The notes under the pieces: generated by a model
What the model was told of the DNA's origin: nothing
The model's database searches: none
Seen by the model: the letters and a program-made list of their open reading frames with translations, nothing else
Shown here: positions 1 through 6,795 of the stretch, piece after piece
Numbering within the stretch: position 1 is the first letter of the stretch
Layout of the letters: each line of letters begins with the position of its first letter
Made by a program: the position numbers and the translations under genes
Source of the DNA: Pseudomonadota bacterium
GTDB taxonomy: Bacteria; Pseudomonadota; Gammaproteobacteria; Burkholderiales; Methylophilaceae
Reading direction: 5' to 3'
Assembly: GCA_029549705.1 (NCBI GenBank)
Contig: JAKPIR010000023.1
Coordinates: forward strand, 1-6,795
Length of the DNA stretch: 6,795 bases

Positions 1-719
1 TGCCCACTAAAATCATATCACGGGTTTCTGCCACGTTAACGGTAGACAATCGAATGGGGTGCAATAATGGAGAACTTGCATTGCAAGTGAGTGATGGCGC
101 AGTACCAAGTTGCATTTTGCAACCTATTCAATCCACTGCGGCCTCTGCGACACCACCGTATTCAACTGTTACATTACTTGACGACACCAAGCTAAAAAAT
201 AACGGCTATTTGTATTGTATCGGCCAGTGGAATAATTTCGCATATCAGGTAAGAGAAACGGCTGTAGGTAGTGGCAAGTTTGATTTAAACAGACAAGTCA
301 CAAGGATTACTAGTGCAGGGGCTGTCACAACTTCAAATGTGACTATCGCGCCAGAAGTTGTGAGTATGCAAGCACAATATGGCGTATCAGCTACTGGAAG
401 TAGCAATACCATCACCCTTTGGACGGATGCAACAGGTATTTGGGCGCCCGGTAATTTATCTGCAGTCAATCGTAATCGAATTAAGGCGGTGCGTATTGCG
501 ATTGCAACCCGCAACCCTTTAAGAGAAAAAACCGCTGTAACCCCCAATGCTTGCATCACCATGTATGGCGATTGCACCAATGCGGCCTCAGTCGCGGCGA
601 TTGCTGATGGTGCGTTGCAGTTAGATATTTCTGACTCTGCGGCTGATTGGCAAAATTACCGTTACAGAGTGTACGAAACTGTGATACCTGTTCGTAACGC
701 GGTTTGGACTAAATTTTAA
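1..719 (+). CDS. pilW: PilW, type IV pilus minor pilin / assembly protein (5' partial)
   Basis: The reading frame is open from the left edge (first full codon at 3) to a TAA at 717-719, so 238 C-terminal residues are visible. The ATG at 54 is internal: the codons before it contain no stop and continue the same kind of protein. The prepilin leader and hydrophobic N-terminal helix lie outside the window. Two stretches support PilW: AVRIAIATRNPLREK (486-530), and DWQNYRYRV followed by YETVIPVRNAVW (645-710), which matches the conserved end of the family. Five cysteines are visible, which suits an exported, disulfide-bonded globular head. In type IVa pili PilW is a minor pilin of the priming complex that supports pilus initiation and PilY1 display at the inner membrane and pilus tip. 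pilX follows after 14 bases, so the two are almost certainly co-transcribed. Confidence rests on the C-terminal motifs plus gene order. Confidence 0.88.
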   Translation, partial: PTKIISRVSATLTVDNRMGCNNGELALQVSDGAVPSCILQPIQSTAASATPPYSTVTLLDDTKLKNNGYLYCIGQWNNFAYQVRETAVGSGKFDLNRQVTRITSAGAVTTSNVTIAPEVVSMQAQYGVSATGSSNTITLWTDATGIWAPGNLSAVNRNRIKAVRIAIATRNPLREKTAVTPNACITMYGDCTNAASVAAIADGALQLDISDSAADWQNYRYRVYETVIPVRNAVWTKF

Positions 720-733
720 TTGGGTCAATACGT

Positions 734-1321
734 ATGATAAATATTCATTTATTCACGCCTGCAAAATTAAATAAAACACAAAAAGGCGTGGTTTTATTTT
801 TCTCGCTGATTGCATTGGTAGTGATGTCTCTCGCCGCCGTAGCGTTGATTCGCTCCGTTGATACCACCAGCTTGATTGCTGGTAACTTATCATTTAGGCG
901 TTCTGCGACAATTTCGGCAGATAGTGGCACTGAAACAGCGATGGCCTGGTTAAAAACGAAAAACAACAATTTACTCGTAAATAATATTACGGCTGACGGA
1001 TACTATGCAGTAAACACGGCGAATGCTAAAACCCTGGTGAATGGAGCAACTGCAAGGCTTGCCACAGGTACTGGCATTACGGCTGGTGTAGATAATAGTG
1101 GAAATACCATTACTTATATCATCCAAAGAATGTGCTCCAGTACTGGTGTCGCAGACGAATATAAATGTTTATTAAGTACAAATGCATCTGCGCAGAGCTC
1201 AAAACAGGCAGGAAAACCCATACCAATCGTTACGATCTCTAAAACACCCGTCTATCGGGTCACGGTGAAGGTGGCTGGGCCAAAAAACACGGTGAGTTAT
1301 ATACAAGCTTTTTTGAGTTAA
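734..1321 (+). CDS. pilX: PilX, type IV pilus minor pilin (GspK-like tip subunit)
   Basis: A 195-residue protein of PilX family type. Residues 1-18 form a basic leader ending in QKG. Prepilin peptidase PilD would be expected to cut after Gly18, exposing VVLFFSLIALVVMSLAAVAL (19-38), the membrane and helix-packing segment. It is followed by IRSVDTTSLIAGNLSFRRSA, the characteristic PilX N-terminal block. Mature position 5 is Phe instead of the Glu of major pilins, as in GspK/PilX subunits that have no neighbour above them at the pilus tip. Cys134 and Cys145 could form a disulfide. The end, YRVTVKVAGPKNTVSYIQAF (174-193), is also typical of the family. The ATG at 734 is the only start that leaves a sensible leader; its ribosome site is weak (GGG at 722-724). 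It lies between pilW and pilY1, the usual order. Its role is in the minor-pilin priming complex that recruits PilY1. Confidence 0.92.
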   Translation: MINIHLFTPAKLNKTQKGVVLFFSLIALVVMSLAAVALIRSVDTTSLIAGNLSFRRSATISADSGTETAMAWLKTKNNNLLVNNITADGYYAVNTANAKTLVNGATARLATGTGITAGVDNSGNTITYIIQRMCSSTGVADEYKCLLSTNASAQSSKQAGKPIPIVTISKTPVYRVTVKVAGPKNTVSYIQAFLS

Positions 1322-1411
1322 TGGGTAAAAACAAACAAGCTAGCTATTTAAATACATTCAATAAATTGACTATTAGTATCAAAAAAATAAATTTTGATTA
1401 GGGGTAACACC
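1322..1411 (+). other. AT-rich spacer between pilX and pilY1
   Basis: These 90 bases are clearly more AT-rich than the genes on either side and much longer than the 14-base pilW-pilX gap. They hold a small AGCTAGCT palindrome (1338-1345), an A7 run (1381-1387) and the pilY1 ribosome binding site at the right end. No hairpin plus T-tract is present, so transcription from pilX probably reads through into pilY1. A TTGACT (1366-1371) with TAAATT (1388-1393) at 16-base spacing resembles a weak sigma-70 promoter, but it would start RNA almost on top of the ribosome site. Confidence 0.6.
1400..1404 (+). promoter_or_regulatory. Ribosome binding site deciding the pilY1 start
   Basis: AGGGG lies 7 bases upstream of the ATG at 1412, a good Shine-Dalgarno match and spacing. 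It supports ATG 1412 over the in-frame TTG at 1394, which would lie upstream of this site and add six non-signal residues in front of a well-formed signal peptide. Confidence 0.8.
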
Positions 1412-4400
1412 ATGAAATATACAACATTTAAACAGATTTTTCATAAATGCCTGAGTTTAGGCTTGTCAATCAGCATGGCTTTTCCGGCGCTTACCATGCC
1501 GCTTTCTGCCAATGCAGCGGTATTAAGTCTGCCCAATGCCCCTGTAGATGCAACGAGTGCCACGGTGACCGCTAAGCCAAACTTTATGTTTATTTTAGAT
1601 AATTCGGGCAGTATGGTGCGCGATTATATTTCCACTTCAAAAAGTGACGATGCCCCAGCTTTAAGAGATGGTGCGCAATGTAAAGCGGCCATTAAAAACA
1701 GAGATGGCGATAAGATTACTGAAATTAAACAAGATGATGACCGGTTAAAAATCAAAACAGCTGGTGGACGTTACACAAAAGGGGATTACGTTTATATTAC
1801 TGTGCCGGAGTTAAAAGTATCGGGCCAACCTTATTATTCTGGGGTCTATATTGTTAAAGATAGTAATTACACCCCAGGCAGTACGACTTGTACAACTTAT
1901 AGTACCACTGCTACAACTAGTGTGCGAAATCCAACAACCTATGGTGCAACAGCTGGCCATAATGGCTATTGGACGGGGGTTGATGCAGGTCGCTATTGGG
2001 TGAACCCTGTGGCTTCTTGTTTTCCTGCCGCTACCTCTCCAATTACAAATAGTGGCAATACTTCCGCTCACACACAATGGACCACTGCGGGTAGTACCGG
2101 CGGTGACCCAAGCAAGTGCGGTTGGTATGATCCTTATGATATCGTTACCCCAGCAGGAACTTGTACTGCAACCTCAAGTGTAGGGGCTTCCGGCGGTAGA
2201 GATATTGAGGTTGAAATAGTACCTGACGGTGGTGGTGATAGAACATTCACTGCCGCCGAAGTTAAAGATGCCTATATACAATTCGTTAAAGATATCGATG
2301 ATAATAACCCATCGGGCGGTGTTATCGGTTGGTATGAAGACAGTGCTTGTTTAGGTTCTAATTGGAACGCCAATAGTGTGTATGGTTTTGAGCCACCAGC
2401 AGCTACTGCACAGGTGAACAGCTTGTACTATAACCCTACAATCACTTATGAACCACCACCGCAACCCAACAAAGTGGGCAGTGCCTACCCAGCTAATTTG
2501 TTACCTGCAATGACCAGAGCTTATACTAATAATTGGACACGGGTACCAGCGAATGGGTTGTTGCTGACGACAGCCGCTAAAAAAATTAGCTTGGCTGGAA
2601 GTGGTGCAATGGGTGCTGTAAATATTGGCGACCCGCTACCGCCCGCTGCTATAGCTTGGTGGCCAGGGGCCGCTGGTACAACCGTGCCAGACATCACTTC
2701 AATGCGTGAATTGGTTTATTGCGATACGCCTAGAAGGCCCGATGCATTTGCCACAGATAAAGCCTGGCATGAATCTAGCCGTTGTAAACAAAATTTAGCT
2801 ACCAATAATACCATTGCTAAATCTCCCAATTACCCTTACGAATTTCCAGCTAAAACAGATGGGCTAGGTACTGCTGGCCTTGCCTCTAACCCAGCTAAAA
2901 CCCAATTCTACTATGAGTCAGAGCCGCATCAATATGGAGTGAGTTCAAAGTCAGGTAAAGATAGACTTGCGGGGGTAACGCCTACTGGATTCTACCCATT
3001 TGGGGAGATCTATTATCAAGCGAATCCGCATTATTTTAATATTACACCAATTGAGCATTGTACAACTGCACAATTGACAGACTGCCAGTTAGGGGGGGCA
3101 TCTGGAAGTTATACTTTCCCGAGTTATGTGCGTTATTGTAAAGACCCGAATGATGCAAATAATGCTTCAATCAACCCCGCTGCAAATGCATGTCAGGCGC
3201 AATACACAGGTAATTACACAAATTGGGGTACTAACCCGATTAGTGGAGATTTCCGCTGGGCACGTTATGGTTTGTTTAATCGGGTAGAAATAGTTAAAGA
3301 TGGTTCGGGTGTTATTGATGCCTCACAGAATTATGCCAAAGTTGCGAGCCGTACTGATTGTACGGGTGTGGTTGGGCCAAGCGGTTGCACGGCTGACCAA
3401 GAAATGACCAATTACGCTAACTGGTTTGCCTATTACAGAACACGTATGCTCATGATGAAGAGTGCGTCAGCACGTGCTTTTAGTGGACTAGACGACAATA
3501 TGCGTGTAGGTTTAATGACAATTAATGATCCACAAGAGTTTAATGGTACAGATGCCAATGGCAATGGCTCAACCGGTAGTTACCTAAAAATTGAGGACTT
3601 TACCGGCAATGCAGGCGGGCAAAAAGAGCAGTGGCTCACCACACTTTATAATGTGCCAGATACCATTGCACCTACACCGTTACGCCAGGCATTATCGACT
3701 GCGGGCAAAGTGTTTGCGGGTAAAGCAGCGGATGTCGGCTTGGTAGGAGACCCATTGCAATTCTCTTGCCAAAAGAATATTAGCCTATTAACAACTGACG
3801 GTTTTTGGACGGGTGCGTTAAATGATGGAACTGCGCAAAAAGTAGATGGCACTGTCGTAGGTCATCAAGATACTACTGAAACACCGCCTAAAAAAGATGG
3901 TTTAAATATTGCCAATACGTTGGCAGATACGGCCATGTACTACGCTAAAGGTGGGTTAAGAAACGGTGCGTACAGTAATTGCACCAATACATCGACCCCA
4001 CCATTAACATCAGAGGATTTTTGTTTGGCAGTAGCTCCTGATGGTAAAAAAATGCGTACCTATACCATGGGCTTGGGTGTGGATGGTACGTTAGGGTTTG
4101 ATAAAAACTATTATGCGACCGTTGGCACCAGTGCTGATTACAATGCCATTAAAGCGGGAACCAAAAACTGGCCTGCACCAGTGCCAAACGGGCCAGCCGC
4201 CGTAGATGATTTATGGCATGCTGCGGTGAATGGTGACGGCACTTACTTTAGTGCGAAATCACCAGAGGATGTGACTAATTCTATGCAAGCATTGTTTCAG
4301 GCATTAAACGCTGAGGTGAATGCCGGCACACCAGCGGCAGTGTCTAGCCAAAGGCCAAGTAGCAATGCAAGTAGCCCCGATTATGGCTATAGTACGAGTT

Positions 4401-6223
4401 ATATTAAAGGAGATTGGACAGGTAATTTAGTTGCTAGAAAATTATCAAGTAGCTTTGGTAGTTTCTTTACGGCTGATGCGCCACTGTGGTGCGCAGACGC
4501 ACCGGCACCAGAGCTGATAGCTAAAGGCATTCCTGCTTCTTGCCCAACTATATTGCCAGGCATGTCACCAGCCTCACGTAATATTTTGATGAGTAATGGC
4601 GGTGGCGGTTCTGGCTTACAAGCATTTACTTTTGGCAATTTAAATGCAACGCAAGAAAACTATTTTAGAAGCCCACATATCGGCTCACTAAGCCAATGGG
4701 CTACTCTAACAGCTGCGCAACAAACCGCTGCTGAAGAAGTGAATTTAGTGAACTTTATTCGTGGCGATAAATCCTATGAAGAAACCAGTGCTATAGCAGC
4801 CAATAGGCTCTACCGTGAACGCAAAGGTAGGTTAGGTGATATTACGGAATCTGACCCAGTCTACGTTGGCAATCCGCCATTCGGTTATTTGGATGCAGGT
4901 TACAGCAGTTTTGTTACCGCACAAACTGCACTAAATAAGCAAACGGTTTACGTGGGCGCCAATGATGGCATGTTGCATGCTTTTGATGCTACAAATGGCA
5001 ACGAGCGCTGGGCGTTTATTCCCACTTCGATGTTGCCAAAACTATATAAATTAGCAGACAAAAACTATGCTGCAAATCACGTCAATTACGTGAATGGTAA
5101 AGCAACCGTTGGAGATTACTATGATGGTAGCCAATGGCGCACCATACTTGTAAGTGGGTATGGTGAAGGCGCGCGCGGTTTATTTGCGATGGATATTACT
5201 AACCCAGATTCGCCTAAACTTTTATGGGAGAATCAGAATAACAAACTTGGTTACATCTATGGCAAGCCAGTGATTACCAAAAAAGTGAATGGTGACTGGG
5301 TTGTATTGACCACTTCTGGCTATAATAATATCGGTGGAGCAATAGGTGGAGATGGGCATGGTAGATTCTTAGCATTGAACCCAACGACAGGTGCTATTGT
5401 GAACGAAGCTGATATTGGCACTGCGAATATACCTGGGAACTTAGCACCGTTAGCGGCTCTTGCAGTTGACCCAAATACTAACAATGAATCTAAATATGCC
5501 TACGCAGGTGATATTCATGGCAATTTGTGGGTATTTGAAATCAATGCATCAAGTGTGACGAAGCTTGCTGAGCTAAAACACGGCACCAATGAACAGCCGA
5601 TTACGGTTGCACCGGAACTTACTAGCATCAATGGTGATGCAGATGCCTTGGTCATTGTTGGTACTGGCAAATTACTTGAGTATGCGGATTTGGGTACATC
5701 AGATGTGCAAACACTTTATGCGATTAAGGATAATCATTCAGGTGCAAACTTGGGAATCCCACGCACTTCATCTGACTTTGTTAAGCAGGAGTTTGCGACC
5801 AGTGGGCAAACCCGTACGATGAGCACACCTGCAACTGTAGATTTGACTACTCAAAAAGGATGGTGGGTCGATATGAATGACCCTGGTGAACGCCAAGTTT
5901 CACCAAGTTCCTTGATTGCAGGCGTGATATTAGTACCAACAACTGTGTCACAAGGTGAGACTTGTAGTCCAACTGGGCATGGCTGGATTAACTATCTAGA
6001 CTATTTAACAGGTACACCTAGCCCGGGACCTGTAGCTGCAGAATATGTAGATGCTACGATTGCGGGTCTGGTACCTTTAATTAAAACGGATGCAAATGGT
6101 GATGACAAACTTGAGGCGAACGCAATCAAAAAAGATTACGATGTGAAAACAAAAGGTCCCATTGAGATTTCAGGGGGTGCTTCAAGCCGTAATCGTTTAA
6201 TTTGGCATGAATTAATCGAGTAG
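1412..6223 (+). CDS. pilY1: PilY1, type IV pilus tip adhesin / assembly protein (PilC/PilY family)
   Basis: A 1603-residue exported protein, longer than the roughly 1160 residues of Pseudomonas aeruginosa PilY1. Residues 1-35 form a Sec signal peptide (basic start, hydrophobic core, cleavage expected after SANA). A vWA-like domain begins with FMFILDNSGSM; its metal-site residues are D63, S65, S67, T755 (PTPLRQAL) and D796 (LLTTDGFW). About 600 residues separate DNSGSM from the helix NWFAYYRTRMLMMKSA (670-685). This insert carries 14 cysteines, a Thr-rich stretch (157-179), YYNPTITYEPPP (339-350) and HYFNITPIEHC, blocks I recognise from betaproteobacterial PilY1. An RGD at 1117-1119 precedes LGDI (1141), where the C-terminal Neisseria PilC-type beta-propeller starts; a clear blade is YVGANDGMLHAFD (1180-1192). 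The calcium-loop position is DPNTNNESK (1353-1361), and a second DANGDDKLE loop is at 1560-1568. The gene is intact and ends in tandem stops TAG-TAA (6221-6226). PilY1 sits on the pilus tip, aids assembly, opposes retraction and acts in adhesion or surface sensing. No pilE follows. Confidence 0.95.
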   Translation: MKYTTFKQIFHKCLSLGLSISMAFPALTMPLSANAAVLSLPNAPVDATSATVTAKPNFMFILDNSGSMVRDYISTSKSDDAPALRDGAQCKAAIKNRDGDKITEIKQDDDRLKIKTAGGRYTKGDYVYITVPELKVSGQPYYSGVYIVKDSNYTPGSTTCTTYSTTATTSVRNPTTYGATAGHNGYWTGVDAGRYWVNPVASCFPAATSPITNSGNTSAHTQWTTAGSTGGDPSKCGWYDPYDIVTPAGTCTATSSVGASGGRDIEVEIVPDGGGDRTFTAAEVKDAYIQFVKDIDDNNPSGGVIGWYEDSACLGSNWNANSVYGFEPPAATAQVNSLYYNPTITYEPPPQPNKVGSAYPANLLPAMTRAYTNNWTRVPANGLLLTTAAKKISLAGSGAMGAVNIGDPLPPAAIAWWPGAAGTTVPDITSMRELVYCDTPRRPDAFATDKAWHESSRCKQNLATNNTIAKSPNYPYEFPAKTDGLGTAGLASNPAKTQFYYESEPHQYGVSSKSGKDRLAGVTPTGFYPFGEIYYQANPHYFNITPIEHCTTAQLTDCQLGGASGSYTFPSYVRYCKDPNDANNASINPAANACQAQYTGNYTNWGTNPISGDFRWARYGLFNRVEIVKDGSGVIDASQNYAKVASRTDCTGVVGPSGCTADQEMTNYANWFAYYRTRMLMMKSASARAFSGLDDNMRVGLMTINDPQEFNGTDANGNGSTGSYLKIEDFTGNAGGQKEQWLTTLYNVPDTIAPTPLRQALSTAGKVFAGKAADVGLVGDPLQFSCQKNISLLTTDGFWTGALNDGTAQKVDGTVVGHQDTTETPPKKDGLNIANTLADTAMYYAKGGLRNGAYSNCTNTSTPPLTSEDFCLAVAPDGKKMRTYTMGLGVDGTLGFDKNYYATVGTSADYNAIKAGTKNWPAPVPNGPAAVDDLWHAAVNGDGTYFSAKSPEDVTNSMQALFQALNAEVNAGTPAAVSSQRPSSNASSPDYGYSTSYIKGDWTGNLVARKLSSSFGSFFTADAPLWCADAPAPELIAKGIPASCPTILPGMSPASRNILMSNGGGGSGLQAFTFGNLNATQENYFRSPHIGSLSQWATLTAAQQTAAEEVNLVNFIRGDKSYEETSAIAANRLYRERKGRLGDITESDPVYVGNPPFGYLDAGYSSFVTAQTALNKQTVYVGANDGMLHAFDATNGNERWAFIPTSMLPKLYKLADKNYAANHVNYVNGKATVGDYYDGSQWRTILVSGYGEGARGLFAMDITNPDSPKLLWENQNNKLGYIYGKPVITKKVNGDWVVLTTSGYNNIGGAIGGDGHGRFLALNPTTGAIVNEADIGTANIPGNLAPLAALAVDPNTNNESKYAYAGDIHGNLWVFEINASSVTKLAELKHGTNEQPITVAPELTSINGDADALVIVGTGKLLEYADLGTSDVQTLYAIKDNHSGANLGIPRTSSDFVKQEFATSGQTRTMSTPATVDLTTQKGWWVDMNDPGERQVSPSSLIAGVILVPTTVSQGETCSPTGHGWINYLDYLTGTPSPGPVAAEYVDATIAGLVPLIKTDANGDDKLEANAIKKDYDVKTKGPIEISGGASSRNRLIWHELIE

Positions 6224-6241
6224 TAAAAGTTTTAGACAAGT

Positions 6242-6276
6242 AAAAAATAAAGCGGGCAATGCCCGCTTTATTTTTT
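6242..6276. terminator. Bidirectional rho-independent terminator after pilY1
   Basis: A perfect 16-bp inverted repeat: AAAAAATAAAGCGGGC (6242-6257), loop AAT, GCCCGCTTTATTTTTT (6261-6276). The GC-rich core GCGGGC/GCCCGC is followed by a T-rich tract in both reading directions, so it can end pilY1 transcription and also RNA arriving from the convergent gene on the right. The left arm begins 18 bases after the pilY1 TAG. Confidence 0.95.
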
Positions 6277-6335
6277 CATATTGGAGGTGTCAAAAGAGAT
6301 CATTTTTAAGCAATATTGGCTGCGAATCTTTTAAT

Positions 6336-6374
6336 GTGCTCTATGAGCCCAATAAATATTGGCTTGCAGAGCAC
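6336..6374. repeat. Imperfect inverted repeat (hairpin) in the convergent intergenic region
   Basis: GTGCTCT (6336-6342) pairs with AGAGCAC (6368-6374). After a 3x3 internal mismatch, AGCC (6346-6349) pairs with GGCT (6361-6364). After a bulged C, AAT (6351-6353) pairs with ATT (6358-6360), leaving loop AAAT. That gives 14 pairs in all. No T-tract follows on either strand, so it is not a standard terminator. The 10-mer AATATTGGCT in its right half (6355-6364) also occurs at 6312-6321. The whole non-coding stretch 6277-6471 shows no convincing reading frame. Confidence 0.45.
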
Positions 6375-6471
6375 TGAAAATTGCTCGAGAGTATTTGTAA
6401 GAAACTTTGCTTATAAAATATCTGCCAGATAGCATTCAATGAATAAGTAAGGCTTCTGTGGTAATTGGTGG

Positions 6472-6795
6472 TTATGGTTGAGTGATTTCTGGAATAGTCG
6501 TTGAGAGTTTTGTAGCTGTTCGCTCTACAAAACTGCCATCAGGTGCTGTCTTTTTAGTTTTTACAGGTAGGTATTGATAATCAACCGCTAGCCAAACTTC
6601 AATTTTTTCTTCTCCCTCTTTTGATAAGTGAATGGTTTTTAACTCTCCGAGTTTAGTTTGAATAATTTCTTCGCCTAAGAAAATAAAGTGATGCGCGTAA
6701 ATATTTTTGCCATCGGTGGTGACAATTTCGATGTTTTCAGACGGTGGATAGTACATGAATTGATACAAGTAACTTATTTCGTCTTGAGTGCCTTG
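6472..6795 (-). CDS. DUF3108 domain-containing protein (5' partial)
   Basis: The minus-strand frame is open from the right edge to a stop at 6472-6474, giving 107 C-terminal residues. The possible TTG start at 6768 is internal: nine further codons upstream (QGTQDEISY) stay open and fit the family. Recognisable DUF3108 features are the DEISYLYQF segment, then LGELKTIHL, the core KIEVWLAVDYQYLPVK, and a late DGSFVERTATKL. The pattern is alternating beta strands of a probable envelope-localised beta-sheet protein, but the N-terminus, where a signal peptide would be, is outside the window. Function is unknown. In several betaproteobacteria I recall such genes next to purN, which would lie beyond the right edge if the same holds here; that is inference. 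It converges on pilY1 across a 248-base gap with a bidirectional terminator, so it is not part of the pilus operon. Confidence 0.82.
   Translation of the reverse strand, partial: QGTQDEISYLYQFMYYPPSENIEIVTTDGKNIYAHHFIFLGEEIIQTKLGELKTIHLSKEGEEKIEVWLAVDYQYLPVKTKKTAPDGSFVERTATKLSTTIPEITQP

Noticed and set aside
54..56. ATG at 54 as the start of a separate short gene
   Set aside because: The frame is open to the window edge, and a start here would remove the pilin N-terminal helix that PilW requires.
245..580. Minus-strand open frames opposite pilW, pilX and pilY1
   Set aside because: They lie antisense to strongly supported genes, lack recognisable domains and ribosome sites, and look like by-products of the coding strand's composition.
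1366..1393. TTGACT-16-TAAATT as an internal promoter for pilY1
   Set aside because: The -10 match is only 4 of 6, and the start point would fall at about 1400, on the Shine-Dalgarno sequence itself. In AT-rich DNA such a match is expected by chance. Kept only as a note in the spacer entry.
1394..1411. TTG at 1394 as the pilY1 start
   Set aside because: It lies upstream of the AGGGG ribosome site, which is correctly spaced for ATG 1412, and it adds six residues in front of a normal signal peptide.
2228..2263. EF-hand-like DGGGDRTFTAAE in the PilY1 insert
   Set aside because: Position 3 is Gly and position 8 is Phe; with only two or three possible ligands the match is weak.
5589..5822. Second plus-strand frame inside pilY1
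   Set aside because: It lies fully inside the intact PilY1 propeller coding region and has no recognisable protein features.
6283..6304. GGAGGTG as a ribosome site for a small gene
   Set aside because: No ATG, GTG or TTG lies at a proper distance downstream, and the frames close quickly.

Overview
The window holds the downstream part of a type IVa pilus minor-pilin and tip-adhesin cluster: the 3' part of pilW, then pilX and pilY1, all on the + strand. A strong rho-independent terminator follows. At the right edge, the 3' end of an unrelated, convergent DUF3108-family gene lies on the - strand. The DNA is moderately AT-rich. The protein signatures look like betaproteobacterial type IV pilus proteins: PilX starting KG/VVLFFSLIALVVMSLA, a PilW tail ending in a W-x-x-YRYRVYET-type motif, and a long 1603-residue PilY1. 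A low-GC member such as the Methylophilaceae (Methylotenera and relatives) is plausible. That placement is inference from recognition, not from a search.

Layout. Positions 1-719 encode PilW, with its N-terminus and prepilin leader outside the window. A 14-base gap leads to pilX (734-1321). A longer 90-base AT-rich gap with a good Shine-Dalgarno sequence leads to pilY1 (1412-6223). A perfect 16-bp inverted repeat with flanking A and T tracts (6242-6276) ends the operon. Positions 6277-6471 are non-coding and contain an imperfect 39-nt hairpin of unknown role. Positions 6472-6795 are the C-terminal 107 codons of the DUF3108 gene, read right to left.

How the genes work together. In type IVa pili, FimU/FimT, PilV, PilW, PilX and PilE form a minor-pilin priming complex that starts pilus assembly and carries PilY1 at the tip. 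PilX here lacks the Glu5 of major pilins, as expected for the GspK-like subunit at the very tip. PilY1 has a Sec signal peptide, an N-terminal von Willebrand A-like domain whose metal-site residues are split by very large insertions, and a C-terminal beta-propeller of the Neisseria PilC type. The usual last gene, pilE, does not follow pilY1 here.

I see no new mobile, defence or biosynthetic system. The most interesting points are inside PilY1: a lysine at the ninth position of the calcium loop that controls retraction in Pseudomonas, an RGD tripeptide kept without its neighbouring calcium site, and a large Cys- and Thr-rich insertion in the vWA domain.
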